Assembly: GCF_027409185.1 (NCBI RefSeq)
Contig: NC_084466.1
Span: forward strand, 71,406,501 to 71,470,500
Source of the DNA: Cynocephalus volans
Lineage: Eukaryota > Chordata > Mammalia > Dermoptera > Cynocephalidae
DNA length: 64,000 bases
Direction: 5' to 3'
A program made the translations under genes and the position numbers. The notes beneath the pieces are model-generated. The model saw only the letters and a program-made list of their open reading frames with translations, was not told where the DNA came from and did not search any database. Below, in pieces: positions 12,201 to 48,612 of this stretch. Position 1 is the stretch's first letter. Every line of letters begins with the position of its first letter.

Positions 12201-13471
12201 AGAGCCTCCTTGTAAAATGTCTTGATTCTGCAGAAGTACTATATAAAGATTTTTAGAAACAAGTAATTTCACGAATCATTAAAGAAATTATGATCAGATT
12301 TGATAACTCTGATTTTAGACGGTACAAGCAAGAACATGGGCAAAGATGTGATTTCTAGCAAGATAATTTAATAGATATTACTACACATACCACTTCCTAC
12401 ATCCGTGATCCAGACGGATTGCTCATGTAGTGTACTGGCTGCAAATATACCATGAGGTGTATCAACTGTATAATTCCAGGCTCGTAGAAAATATCCATCC
12501 TCTGTGAACACTAATACCTTTGGGATGTTATCCCCTCTCTGAAGGTATACAAAGATAACTGCTTAGATAAGTTCAGTTTTAAGGAAAGGTAATCTTTGGC
12601 AAAGAGAAACAAAAATTAAAGGTTAACGTTTGAAAACCAACTTTAAAACCTAACAGTATTAACATCTATCTCATTCAAAACAAAATACTTGAAACCAACT
12701 CAAAAATAAATTGCACAATTAGCATAACAAATGCATATGGTTAGTTATTACAGTAAAACAGATTGTTGTTTCCTTGGTGTTCATAATTTTTTTTTTTAAA
12801 TCCCAATTTTACTTACTTGGACTATGTAAACCAATCCATTGAGTGAGTCAACTGCAACACCAAATGTTGCTCCAGTAAAATATTCTGAATGCTTAGGCCA
12901 ACCCAAATCCAGCCGGTAAAAAAGTTTTTCAGTTCTCCAGGAAATTTGAGAAGCAAATTTCCTTAAAACCTTAAATAAAATCAGAAGGTTAAGATTGAGT
13001 TTACCCTCTAGGTAAGGGGGAAAAAGGGGGGGTAGGTGGGTGGGTGGGGGGAGGGTTGGGGAGAGTTATTCTAAGCATGTCTTGACAACCAGAAGTTTGC
13101 TGAACTGAAATGATTCCAAAGAAATAGGCTAAAGACCAAAATTATATGAAGTTGTAGTAGGAACTGCGGAAGACGAGAAAATAAGGAAAAAGGCGATGTA
13201 CCGTATACAAAGTTTTTAAGACTATGAGAGCAAGGCAACACCTCGGAGGTTCAGTCCCACCCAGGTGCTTTGAGACGAGCTAGTGAGGGGGCCAGGGGTC
13301 GCCACCTTCATTCCCATGACCGCTGCGTCTCCTCCCAGCCCTGCCACCCATACACCCACCAGTCATTATCCTCACTACTCAACTCACTGGAGTGCCACAA
13401 AACCGCAAATGCAAAACCAGAAATGCAAGAAAGAAGACGGCACCGGCCGCGCAGACCCAGAATCTCGCCAT
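3822..13471 (-). CDS. NHLRC3: NHLRC3, NHL repeat-containing protein 3 (complete, 7 coding exons)
   Basis: Joining minus-strand exons 13471-13388, 12969-12817, 12538-12391, 10091-9891, 8220-8129, 4775-4663 and 4074-3822 gives 1044 nt, 347 residues plus TAA, the length I recall for the human protein. Every intron is GT...AG and phases close. Residues 1-24 are a hydrophobic signal peptide or anchor ([16 protein letters not shown]). The rest is a beta-propeller-type NHL fold; the clearest repeats are near residues 145-195 ([20 protein letters not shown]), 205-243 ([20 protein letters not shown]) and 294-338. N-glycosylation sequons NYT, NGT and NLS fit passage through the secretory route. The family is reported among neutrophil granule and secreted glycoproteins; no enzyme activity is established. 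It is head-to-head with PROSER1 across a CpG island. No damage seen. Confidence 0.96.
4663..4775 (-). CDS. NHLRC3: NHLRC3 coding exon 6
   Basis: 113 nt coding residues 227-263 and two bases of codon 264 ([16 protein letters not shown] ... EGPSSV). Acceptor TCTCAG, donor GTAATT. Confidence 0.95.
4835..5000 (+). repeat. MIR SINE in NHLRC3 intron 6
   Basis: Carries the MIR landmarks CATCTCACTTAGTACTTAG, CATTATAAGCCTCATTTTCAG and AGAAAGGTTAA. Old and diverged. Confidence 0.6.
5656..6218 (+). mobile_element. 5'-truncated L1 (LINE) 3' end with (GAAA)n tail
   Basis: Codes the far C-terminal part of ORF2 in DNA form (TGTCCATCATCAGATGAGTG ... AATGTGGTATATC ... AACATGGATGGACC), then the L1 3' UTR, a G-run at 5953-5969 and a long GAAA tail. 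The 12 bp duplication AAGAATAATCCT at about 5644-5655 and 6219-6230 marks both ends, so it inserted already truncated. Lies in NHLRC3 intron 5, antisense to the gene. Confidence 0.85.
6095..6218 (+). repeat. polypurine microsatellite (GGGA)n then (GAAA)n
   Basis: A GGGAGGGA run at about 6095-6120 is followed by GAAA repeats at about 6137-6218. It forms the tail of the L1 copy and is probably length-variable. Confidence 0.9.
7080..7265 (+). repeat. L2/MIR-type ancient repeat
   Basis: Resembles the widespread pattern of 'attcagtcatttaacaaatat', then 'ctaagtgctaagcac', then 'gtgccctcatacagcctata'. Family assignment is from memory and uncertain. Confidence 0.45.
7387..7548 (+). mobile_element. 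tRNA-Ile-derived two-unit SINE (CYN-like)
   Basis: Plus-strand copy. Unit 1 carries a B-box-like GGTTCGGATCC, the TATATAGGGATGGCTGG link follows, then unit 2 and a short A-tail. Imperfect target duplication AAAGGTGAATAAA / AAAGGTGAGTAAA on the two sides. Lies in NHLRC3 intron 5. Confidence 0.87.
8129..8220 (-). CDS. NHLRC3: NHLRC3 coding exon 5
   Basis: 92 nt coding residues 196-226 ([16 protein letters not shown] ... VDPTGR). Carries the NGT sequon and the first half of an NHL repeat that is completed by exon 6 (VWVADRGN). Acceptor TTATAG, donor GTAAAA. Confidence 0.95.
8221..9890 (-). other. NHLRC3: NHLRC3 intron 4
   Basis: 1.67 kb intron containing the MLT1-like solo LTR. I see nothing else I can name. 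Confidence 0.85.
8620..9052 (+). mobile_element. solo LTR fossil, ERVL-MaLR (MLT1-like)
   Basis: A solo LTR with the MaLR landmarks 'ccaaaagatacatccaaatc', 'gaccttatttggaaatacag', 'gatgaggtcatctggg' and an AATAAATTTCTGTTGTTTAA end. An old, non-coding placental-age copy with no internal region, in NHLRC3 intron 4. Confidence 0.7.
9891..10091 (-). CDS. NHLRC3: NHLRC3 coding exon 4
   Basis: Codes residues 129-195 plus one base of codon 196 ([16 protein letters not shown] ... RLIKLSQ). Contains a clear NHL repeat with the run [18 protein letters not shown]. Acceptor TTACAG, donor GTAAAT. An uninterrupted frame continues into intron on both sides. Confidence 0.96.
10551..10715 (-). mobile_element. 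tRNA-Ile-derived two-unit SINE (CYN-like)
   Basis: Minus-strand copy beginning as a T-run at 10551. Flanks CATAACACAG (10541-10550) and CATAATACAG (10716-10725) are a target duplication with one change. In NHLRC3 intron 3. The 64-residue reading frame across it is an accident of the SINE. Confidence 0.87.
11667..11743. mobile_element. short palindromic mariner-type MITE
   Basis: About 77 bp with ends AAGGGTACTTCA and GAACTTTTTGAAG, matching in reverse the better-kept copy at 55351-55430. The middle (AATAGAATTAAAAGACAAC) also aligns with that copy. Confidence 0.6.
12391..12538 (-). CDS. NHLRC3: NHLRC3 coding exon 3
   Basis: Codes residues 80-128 plus one base of codon 129 ([16 protein letters not shown] ... 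WITDVGS). Acceptor CTTCAG, donor GTATGT. Carries the sequon NYT. Confidence 0.95.
12817..12969 (-). CDS. NHLRC3: NHLRC3 coding exon 2
   Basis: Codes residues 29-79 ([16 protein letters not shown] ... NGLVYIVQ). 153 nt, phase 0 at both ends, acceptor TTTAAG, donor GTAAGT. It contains the first propeller strand motif, [11 protein letters not shown]. Confidence 0.94.
13024..13062 (+). repeat. G-rich tract, potential G-quadruplex
   Basis: Five or more runs of three or more G with loops of 1-4 bases, in NHLRC3 intron 1 about 330 bp inside the first donor. The G-rich strand is the template strand for NHLRC3 transcription. Confidence 0.7.
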
Positions 13472-14640
13472 GACCAGACGGGAAGCCGGCCGAGGGAGGA
13501 GGAGGGTCTGCGGGTGGCTGCGGGCAGCCTGACAGCCTCACGCCTGGGAGGTTCGGGTTCCCGGGCCGAAGTACCGATCTCCAATCCCCCTCCCTGGAGG
13601 CGCTGGCTTTGAGAACGCAAAGGAGCAGAGAGCAGGACGAAAGAAAATAAAAAAGGACCAGTTCCGCATTCCCCGGGTGCGCCCCCTCATCAGGCGCCTC
13701 GAGCTGACCCTGTGACCACCTTCCGCTCCCCTCGAGGCGGTGGACAACGCGGACTTTCTCGGGCCACCAAAATAGGGGCGCCCGTAGATATGCCTTATCA
13801 TCTCGCCGTTCATTCTTTTAAATTCTGGTTCAACAACCAAAAAATAGAACACGGAAACACGAGGCCTAAGCGAGGGTGACATTTATAAAATGACTGCCGG
13901 ACTCTGGGAGAGATTTCAGCTACATCCGATTCCGTGGCATACAGGCGCCCGCTATGGACGCCTACGTTCCCACACCAGGCCCCCCTCTACTGGCTTCCAG
14001 GAAACAGCGGCCCAAGCTGACGGCGCCAAGTTGAGTTTATTCGGGCGCGACGGGCGTTATCGAAGGTCCCTATGAGCCGGCGGGGGCTGGAGGGGTAACC
14101 GGTTAGGGTTCCTGGTGCTGCAGGCGCCGCGGTGTTCGGGAGTCCCCCTCGGCGAGGCTGTGCCCCTCTTCGCCCGGCTCCCGGTGCTCTCCAGCCGCCG
14201 GCCCGCTCCCGGAAGCCGCGGCAGCTGATAACAAAGAGCCTGCCGGGCCGCCTGCTGCCCGGACTGAGGGCCCCAGGAGTCGCGCGGAGCGGCTGGGGGC
14301 GAGCGCGAACCGGGCCATGAGTCGGGGTTCGCGGCGGTGAGGGGCGCGGCCGGCGGCCGAGGCTGGTGTGGGCCGAGAGGCCGCCGCTCCCACTGCACCG
14401 CCCGCGCGGTGCTCCGGGCGCCGGTGCCTGTGGTCTCCCGGCCGCTGCAGCTGGGAAAGTGGCTTCACGACCTTCTCCCGGGGCTCCTGGCCCTTAGCTG
14501 CAAAGAAACGGCGCTCAGTCCCGGCCGCCGAACCCCGGGTTCTCTGCGGGACTCAGAGGATCCGACTCTTCCCCGAGGTGCTCTGAAGCTTTGTGTGAAG
14601 AAGCTGGGGAAGCCTGACGCTTGTGGTTTTTGTTTTTAAT
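13260..14640. promoter_or_regulatory. CpG island and divergent NHLRC3/PROSER1 promoter
   Basis: A sharp rise in GC and CpG within an AT-rich locus, spanning NHLRC3 exon 1 and the DNA upstream of PROSER1. Start codons of the two genes point away from each other 1.37 kb apart. A strong ETS-type CCGGAAG lies at 14209-14215. I see no convincing TATA box, which fits a dispersed CpG-island promoter. Exact start sites cannot be read from sequence. Reading frames inside it on both strands reflect the lack of stop codons in GC-rich DNA and were not called as genes. Confidence 0.8.
13388..13471 (-). CDS. NHLRC3: NHLRC3 coding exon 1
   Basis: Codes residues 1-28, beginning [15 protein letters not shown] is at 13471-13469 inside the CpG island, and the donor GTGAGT follows at 13387. 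It holds the whole hydrophobic signal segment and ends in phase 0 after FCGTP. Confidence 0.93.
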
Positions 14641-14780
14641 AAAAAGTTTTTCTAAGTCTCCGTTTTTAGAAATTTTTGCGGATTTTGCACTACTCTCTAC
14701 CTCTTCGCATCCTTTTTCCTGCTCCTGAAGTCCTTTTCCTCAGCTGTCAACATTTTTACTACCAGCAGATCAGACCAGGG

Positions 14781-14795
14781 ATGCAAGTTTTGTAA
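14781..14795 (+). other. short upstream ORF in the PROSER1 leader
   Basis: ATG CAA GTT TTG TAA, ending 43 bases before the PROSER1 start. It matters only if this stretch is in the mature leader. Confidence 0.4.
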
Positions 14796-14838
14796 TTGAA
14801 AGTGTGACTGTTACAACCACGCCGAGATAGTAGCCAAG

Positions 14839-40594
<25,756 letters not shown>

Positions 40595-41830
40595 ATATAT
40601 TTTAATTTTTATTTTTCGGAGCAACATCAGAATTGCCTAGGACTGCAGTGAACAATCTGACAAATGTGAAGTTGGCCAACAGTCAGAAAATGAGTATGAG
40701 GATAATCCTGGTGAAATTGTGACGGAAGTTTAAAAGTCCTGGTTGCGTTTTTTAAAATGATTTTAAGTATGAACACTCCCCTATGTAAATTTGCTGACAG
40801 TAAATTGTATGGAGAATAGTATTTAAAAAGTGTTTGGGATTTTTCACCTCCCATCCAATGAAATTTTGAATTGTGTATGTGATTTATGTAGAAAAAATAT
40901 TAAAGAGGAGATTGAACTCTTTATAGCCGAATATAGCCTTAAATCTATTTGTATAGCATCCATTGACAGAGGTAATAGTTGTGCCTCAGACTTATGGGTT
41001 ACATGTGGCCCTGAGGGAGTTACTACCCTTGGTTTTCATGAATGGTTCCTATTAGCATCAGCTGGAACTCAGTACTCCGTATGTGTCCACAAAAGGGACT
41101 TGAAACCCACAGTAATTTTAAATTTCTGATATCACCTATCATACTGCTGAGTTTAACTCAATATATTTCAGGTAAGTGAAAATGGTGCTTAATGTAGTCT
41201 TTAGGATGACTTTCAGGTGTTTTTGACTAAAAATACATATCCAGAACTGCATTCTTACAGAAATACAAGGAAGGCTTATGATAATTTGCCTTCAAAACAT
41301 GTTTCCAAATCTCAGCAGTATCCAAATGAGTGAGGAACATTTGTCTGACTCTTGGGCCAGCTCTATTACTCGTTGAACTCTGGAAGTTCTTGGTGAATGT
41401 TTACAATCATGAGATGTAGTATTTCTATTTGTACTTAAAGTGAAATGCTTATCTGAAATAACTATGTGGCAACAAATAAGAAGACTTCCTCTGTTAGTAT
41501 ATATGCAGTGTTTACTGTATTCAAGGGTCTAAGATAGTATCATATGATTGAATGTCAATTATTTAAGAATAAGAACTGCCACATTTGTGGGAGGGGTGGA
41601 GTAGGGAGAATGAATTCCAATCCTGTGTGATTAAAAGTGTAAACTAGAGAATCTACTGTAGTACATTTCAGCATCTAGAAGTTTTACTTTTATAAAGATT
41701 GTGTCTGGAAGATGTTGCTAATGTATTTTCCTTCAACATGGGGAACAAACTTTTTAAGTATATTAATAAATATTCCTGTATGGTTTTTAACAATTTTTTA
41801 AAATAAACTTTATGGATATGATAAATATTT
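40595..41830 (+). other. PROSER1: PROSER1 3' UTR
   Basis: About 1.2 kb of AT-rich DNA free of recognisable transposons between the stop and a pair of polyadenylation signals. The 99-codon frame at 40830-41129 lies inside it and has no recognisable protein features. Confidence 0.7.
41765..41807 (+). terminator. polyadenylation signals for PROSER1
   Basis: AATAAA at 41765-41770 and again at 41802-41807, followed by T- and GT-rich DNA. Confidence 0.6.
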
Positions 41831-42339
41831 TATAAGTGTTTTATTAAATGTTTGGATAGCCTTTTTAATTTTTTATATGTGCTAGAGCTAATATATTGAA
41901 TGTTTTTGTCTGAATTTAGTTGAAACCCAGTTTATACTACTGATTCCACATTTGTTTAAATAATATACAAAAGTCATATTATAACCAACACTTGAAACAG
42001 ACTGATTTATGCCTTTAATTATCTTTGAACACAGATTGTAACCTATAGTCAATCTGATACCAGTTGTTAGAAGTTTTCATTTGTTCTTTTTAAGTCTCTA
42101 CTCATAAAACTTTAAGATTATATTGTATTGCTTATATATGTTGATCATTTATTTTAAAAAGTTATTGGATGAGTAATTTTTATACAGTGGGATGCTACTT
42201 TCTGCTATCCTATGATTCCCCTCAGCAGAACTATATCCTGTTTATGTTTTAGATGTATTCCTGGCATCTTGCACATATTGGGCACTCAAAGGTTTATGTA
42301 GAAGTAACGAGAACATTTTTGGAATACTTGGACTAGTTA

Positions 42340-42490
42340 CTGGGAACTAGTTTTATGTATCTATTTCACAACCCTGTGAAATAAGTACTAGTAACCTAAT
42401 TAAGTAGATAAAGAAGCCAAAATGTAAGTCAGGCAATGCATAAGTGGTAAATTTGAACCACGCATTTACTGTGAATACCAGGCTACTTGT
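42340..42490 (+). repeat. MIR SINE
   Basis: 'tttcacaaccctgtgaaata', 'agataaagaagccaaaatg' and 'tggtaaatttgaaccacgc' in MIR order. Confidence 0.6.
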
Positions 42491-43739
42491 ACTACTAAGT
42501 GGTAAGAAAACATTGGCAAGGAGTGGAGGAAGTACGTTACTACCTAAGGGAATACAGAAAGATTTCTCAGTGACTTTAAATTCTTAAAGGATGCATAAGA
42601 ATTAACATACTTTACAGAGGCACAAAGTGTGACCGAATAGCATAGTAATATAATTATATAACTGGATATAGCATAGTAGGTAGTTTGAATGAAAAGCAAG
42701 AGAGGGCCCTAATCATGAAAGACCTTGTAAACCATGCAGAGGAGTTGGGAATTTGTTCCGTGGTTAGCAGTTTGGAAATTTAGTAGAAAACTCTTCAGAA
42801 AGAAACACGTAGGCTGCAGGTTGGATTAGAGGTAGTAAACTGGATGGATATTGTGGAAATCCGAAAATGAAGAGAGTAAGAATTGGCATTATGGAAAGGG
42901 AATAGAATGTTGCTCTCTATTCCCTTTTCATGAAGCCTGATAGTATAGGATTCCCCAAAGCTGTTAATTCATGTAATTGATTAACCTTAATTTTAAGCTG
43001 CCTCATTTGATTTGCCAGATGAGTTTAGTCGGTATACTTATAAAATATAGTTGGTGTCAAAATGTTAGGAAAGACTTTACTTCAAGTCAAATTTAATGAG
43101 CCTCTGTTGTATTTAAAGGTGACACAACATACTGGTAAACGATGTCTAATTTGATCAGTTACATGATTAAATATTGAACATTAGCAAGTAAGTTGAGAAG
43201 AGTTATCAAAATTAAAATGTTTCTAAAGTTCTCATATTCAGATGAGACATTATGATACTAATTTTTAAATTTAAATATCCCTCGTAAAATTTCATAGTGA
43301 GAGCTAAAAAGTGATATTTATAACCCCTAAATGGTAAAGAAGGAAATTGGAATAAGAAGAAACATCCAAAAGAAGGCAAGAAAGAAGAAAGGCACAGAAA
43401 GAAGACATAAAAAGCACACGGTAAGAAAGACGTTAGCTAGACTTCCCTGTGTGTGAGTATCAGTAATCACAGATGGAAGGCAAGCAGCAATCTCAGGTTT
43501 TTCAGTCTCATACTACTGAACTTTGAGGGGTGGGTCATTTCAAGGACATATAAACTTCCAAGAGAACAGAATGAGATAGCACTCCTCCAGTCAAATGTTC
43601 TTAAAGATCAGTTTAACCACAATACCAAAATTCAGAATAGTATGAAAAATCAAAAATACAAATCAAACTTAAGAGAATAGTAAAAACTCAAATTATTAGC
43701 AATACAGAGCTTTTTTTTTTTTTTTTTTTTAAGAGTGAT

Positions 43740-46490
43740 ACCCGTAATCAAGTTGGTTTTATATCAGGAGTGCAAGGATAAAATAGGAACTCTAAAAGTA
43801 CAATTAACTACATTAACAAATGGAGGAAAATCATATTCTCAGTCTAAGGATAAAAAACATTTCTTAAAATTCAACCACCATAATGATTACAAAAAAAATA
43901 GCCAACTAGGTAAAGAAAGAAACTATTAAGTAAACGAAATCTATAGAAGTACTTTTATTTTTAATTATAAAGTGTTAGAAATACCCCTTTAAAATCAGAG
44001 ATTGATCAAGGAAAGGAATTCAGCATATTGTACTAGACATCCTAACTAGTGCAGTGAGATACAAAAAATAAAAAAATGTAAAAGTTGGAAGGAAATATAT
44101 AAACAGGATATGAAAAAATGCTCCATATCAGGGAAATGCAAATCAAAACCACTTTAAGATATCATCTCACTCCAGTTATACTGGCTATTATCAAAACCAC
44201 AGAATAACAAATGCTGGCACGGATGCAAAGAAAGGGGACTGCAAATTAGTACAGCCATTATGGAAAACAGTAGGGAGGTTTCTCAGACTACAAATAGAAC
44301 TGCCATACATTCCAGCAATTCAGCTACTGGGTATATATCCAAAGAATGGAAATCATGTTGAAGGGATACGTGCACTCCCATATTTATTGCGACTCTATTT
44401 ACAGTAGCCAAGAGTCGGTACCAACCTAAATGTCCATCAACAGACAACTGGATAAGAAAAATGTGGTATATATACATAATGGAATACTACTCGGCCATAA
44501 AAAAAAAATGGAATTCTGCCATTTGCAGCAACATGGATGCGCTTGGAAAAAATTATAAGTGAAATAAACCAGGTACAGAAAGAGAAATAAGTGGGAGCTA
44601 AAACTTAAAGAGAAAGAAAGAAAACGAGAAAGGGAGGAAAGAGAAAGAGAGAAAATAAGAAGGAAAGAGACAACAATCAATAATAACTTGAACTTTCAGT
44701 AGGAGAGAACAGAACTGACTAGAAGTGGAAAAGGGGGACGTGGAGGAGGGACAGTGAGAAATTGACTAGTGGACACAAAGAATGGTTACATAATGTAATG
44801 ATAAGTAAACTAATTATCCATCATATATTGTACACAAGTATTGTGATTGCATCACACAAATATGTATAATCAATTGTTTCAATAAAAAAATTTAAAAATA
44901 CAATAAACTAATGATATTCAGAGGTGACAAATTAATAGAATTAATTAATTCTATTCAAAGTTCATTGTATTTTCAAACATGATTGACAGAATGTTCTTTT
45001 CAAAAAGAGAAAATGGTGACATGTTACCTAGGAATATATCCAACAAAAGATGAATAACAACTTTATGGAGAATTTTTTTTAAAAAACTATGAGAATCATT
45101 AAAGAAAACCTATTTAAATGGGGAATTCGCAATGATCATACTTATGAATTCAATAGGTATCCTTAGGCTGCCATATCTCTCAATTTAATCTCTGAATTAA
45201 ATGGAATTCCAGTCAAAACCCCAATAGAGTTTTCAGTAAGTTTTACAAGCTTATTCTAAAATCTATGTGAACAACCAAAGAATGAAAAATAAAAACATTT
45301 CTGAAGACAATGGTGGAGGGACCTGCTCTACCACATATCAAGACTTGATATTTAGGTCTTTGAGATCTTTAAGACTTTAGGAAAAGAAGGATTTTTAACC
45401 AAGACACACCAAGTACTAAAAATATTGAAGCTTTATATATTTAATATTAAATACATTATAAAAAAAAGGTGAAAAGATTAGCCACAACTGGGAAAATATA
45501 TTTGCCACTCACATAGCTGTCAAGTATCACATACACATAAGTATGTATAATGTATAAAGTACATGTATGTATATACACCCATTGCATATACGTGTATATA
45601 TATATATATGCATATTATATATGTCAAGTATATATAAAAACTACCTATAGATTAGTAGGAAAAATGCCGCCCCCAAAATGAGCAAAAGACATGTATATGC
45701 AATTCACCAAGGAGAAAACATGAATTGTAGACAGCCATGTGGAAGTTGTTCAGCCTCATTAAAATTTAGGAAAATCTAAATTCAGATAATGAAGTACTAT
45801 TTCACACCCACTAGATGGTCAAATATTAAAAGGCCTAACAGTATCAAGTGGCATCAGTGATGTGGAACAAAGGGAATACTTGTACCCTGTAAATGAGATT
45901 AAATTAATGCCAACAAACCACTGTGGAAAATAATTTTGCAAAATCGTTTATGACAGTCCTGTAAAGTTGAACTTAAAATCTTGCAATCCCATTTCTGGAT
46001 ATATACACCCTGATCTTATGGCCTAGAGAAACTCTTGCATGTATAGGTGCCAGGAGATATGTATAAAAACATTCACAGTAGCATTATTTGTAATGACAAA
46101 AACCTAAAAATATTTTTAAGTAGATGAATGGTGGCCTATTTACACTATGATATATTAAGTGGCACTGAAAATTAACAAGCAGTGCCTTCATGCAGCAATG
46201 TGGATGAGTCTTAGAAACACAATATGGAGTGGTAAAAGCAATCACAAGACTGACTGCATGAGTATTTTTACACATGCCAAAAGCAAATAAAGTTAAATAA
46301 TACTTAGAAATACGATATGTAATAAACTATATTTTGAAAGCAAGAGAATAATCAACAAAATCATGGATTGTGGTTATGGAAAGGTGGATACGAGCACTGA
46401 GAGGATTACTCAAGTAGCTTCAGTTTCAGTTATATTGGTAATGTTCTAGTTGTGAAGTTGGGTAGTTTATTCATGATTGTTTATTTTATT
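43740..46490 (+). mobile_element. old L1M copy, split by a younger L1
   Basis: Left part carries 'caagttggttttatatcagg' and 'gtactagacatcctaactag'. Right part resumes at 'gatattcagaggtgacaaat', then 'ttacctaggaatatatccaa' and 'tggaattccagtcaaaaccc' and the ORF2 tail. The order fits one L1 ORF2 region interrupted at about 44090-44895. Much decayed; no long reading frame. Confidence 0.75.
44090..44895 (+). mobile_element. younger 5'-truncated L1 inside the old L1M
   Basis: 'ggaaatgcaaatcaaaacca', 'gtatatatccaaagaatgga', 'aatgtccatcaacagacaac' and the 3' UTR with a final AATAAA-rich tail near 44880. Much better preserved than the flanking L1. Confidence 0.82.
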
Positions 46491-47599
46491 CAATAAATAT
46501 ATACACACACATAGTAGATATACATACATACATTGTATATATTATTTCACATACATCAATAAAATTTCCATAATGAGAATGTCTATTCAGCAGATCACTT
46601 TCTAACCTATACAATATTTAATTGGGAAGACATTTATGTAGAGATGTGGTCTAGGCCAGAGTAGATATAAATATCCCAAACTGCAACTATCCTTCCAGAT
46701 CCGGGGACTGAATTTTTTATTTAAAAATGTAAGAATTCAAGAATTGTATGAATGAGGATAAATAAGATAGAACGAATGATGTGTGTGTAAAAAGTTAATA
46801 AAATTAGAGAACCCCTTCATTTAAAGAAAAGGGAATGTTTTCCTGAGAGAGCAGCAAATGTCCTGGAACACGTGTGTGCATCTTAGCAAAAAATGGTGGT
46901 GGAAGAGGTCTAGTTGAAGAGTGTTCCTGAAACCAGAGGCTTAGGAAAGGAAAAAGTTCTAGGCTAGAATGGATAGTCTGGCGAGAGGGTTTGTGCTCTA
47001 AGAGGAACATTCATGGAAAAGTAAATATAAGCACTTAAGGTTGGATGTCCTGTATATCAAGAGTGAGACTAGAATTAGAGCTTTTAAAGACACAGCTGTC
47101 CACATTTCAGGACTTTCACTAGTGCAGGAATTGATAGAATAAAATTGTAGAAACACCAGAAAAAATCATCATCTGGAGCGCCTTCCAGCGATTCCACCAA
47201 CTTCACTCCTCCATGATAAAGGAGAGGAAATTCCTTTAATGTGGCCCACAGATGGTGAGAATTCATCATCTGGGCCTGATAGTTCATATTTTGTAGACAA
47301 AGGCAGAGGAAACTTTGAAAACTGGCTCCTGCCTCATTCATTTCTCAAGGCCCAGCTGTGCAGACACGGCTTATTAAAGGTATTCATTACTTGCTGAAGC
47401 CATTCTTGCATTCTAGGCTGAGATATTTGGAACATTTTGCAGGAAGAACAAAAACAGTTGTTTAGTCATCTTCCAAGGGGACATATTTGTAGGGAGCACC
47501 CCTGAGGCTCTTTCCAGCTTCCTCAAGGGAACAATTACTGTTTTTTGTTGTTTTGAACCTTCTACCTCAGTGACTGGCTGTACTAGCATAAGTGGTATT

Positions 47600-48612
47600 T
47601 CTTTTTTTAATTTTTATTTTTTTTGAAACAGTTGATTGTACGTACCTGTGGGGTACAGAGTTGAATATCAATACCTGTGTGCAATATGTGATGCTCAAAT
47701 CAAGATAATTAGAATATACAACATTATACAATGTAATCACTTTTCATGGCCCTTTAAAAATGCCTCCCTTACCCCCTTTTCCTCCCCCTTTCCCACCTCT
47801 GGTAACCTCGGTTCTGTTTTCTCCTTTTGAGAATTCAACATATTATTGTGATTATTGTATCTTCCTTTCTTTTTAAAAAATTTATTTATATTTTTAGCTC
47901 CCACTTATGAGTGAGGACATGTGGTTTCTCTTTCTGTGCCTGTTTTGCTTCACTTAACATAATTTTATCTAAGTTCATCAATGCTGCTGCAAATGGCAGG
48001 ATTTCATTCTTTTTTATGGCAGAGTAGTATTCCATTGTGTAAATATACTACATTTTCCTTATCCAGTCACCCATCAATGGACATTTAGGTTGCTTCCAAC
48101 TCTTGGCTACTGTAAATAGAGCTGTGATAAACATGGGAGTGCAGGTATCACTTCAACATGATGATTTCCATTCCTTTGAGTATATACTCAGCAGTGGAAT
48201 TGCTGGATCATATAGCAGTTCTATCTGTAGTTGTATGAGGGATCTCCATACCATTTTCCCTAATGGCTGCACCAATTTACAGTCCCACCAACAGTGCGGT
48301 TCTGCTTTCTCCACATCCTCACCAGCATTTCTGTCTTTTTGATAACAGCCAGTCTAACTGTGGTGGAATGACATCTAACTGTGGTTTTGGTTTGCATTTC
48401 CCTGATGCTGAGTGATGCTGAGCATTTGCTCACGTGTCTATTGGCCATTCATATATCTTCCTTTGAGAAATGTCTACTCAGTTCCTTTGCCCATTTTTTT
48501 AACAGGGGTTATTTGGTTTTTCACTGTTGAGTTGTCTGAGTTCCTTGTATATTCTGGATATTAATCCTTTGTTAGATGCACAGTTTGCAAATATTTCTCC
48601 CATTGCCCGATA
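47600..48612 (-). mobile_element. 5'-truncated L1, antisense
   Basis: Reverse-complement L1 3' end. 'agctcccacttatgagtgag', 'tccattgtgtaaatatacta', 'ccatcaatggacatttaggt' and 'ttgttagatgcacagtttgc' are L1 ORF2 and 3' UTR landmarks. Ends abruptly near CATTGCCCGATATTAAG. Confidence 0.85.

Larger units (their letters stand above)
10092..12390 (-). other. NHLRC3: NHLRC3 intron 3
   Basis: 2.3 kb intron with one SINE and one mariner-type MITE. 11750-12390 contains no repeat I recognise. Confidence 0.85.

Noticed and set aside
13270-14639. Many overlapping reading frames of 60-121 codons on both strands
   Set aside because: They lie in the CpG island, where stop codons are rare. None has a recognisable domain, and they overlap NHLRC3 exon 1 and untranslated DNA.
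40830-41129. 99-codon frame after PROSER1
   Set aside because: Lies in the 3' UTR, with no domain or composition bias I recognise; chance length in this context.
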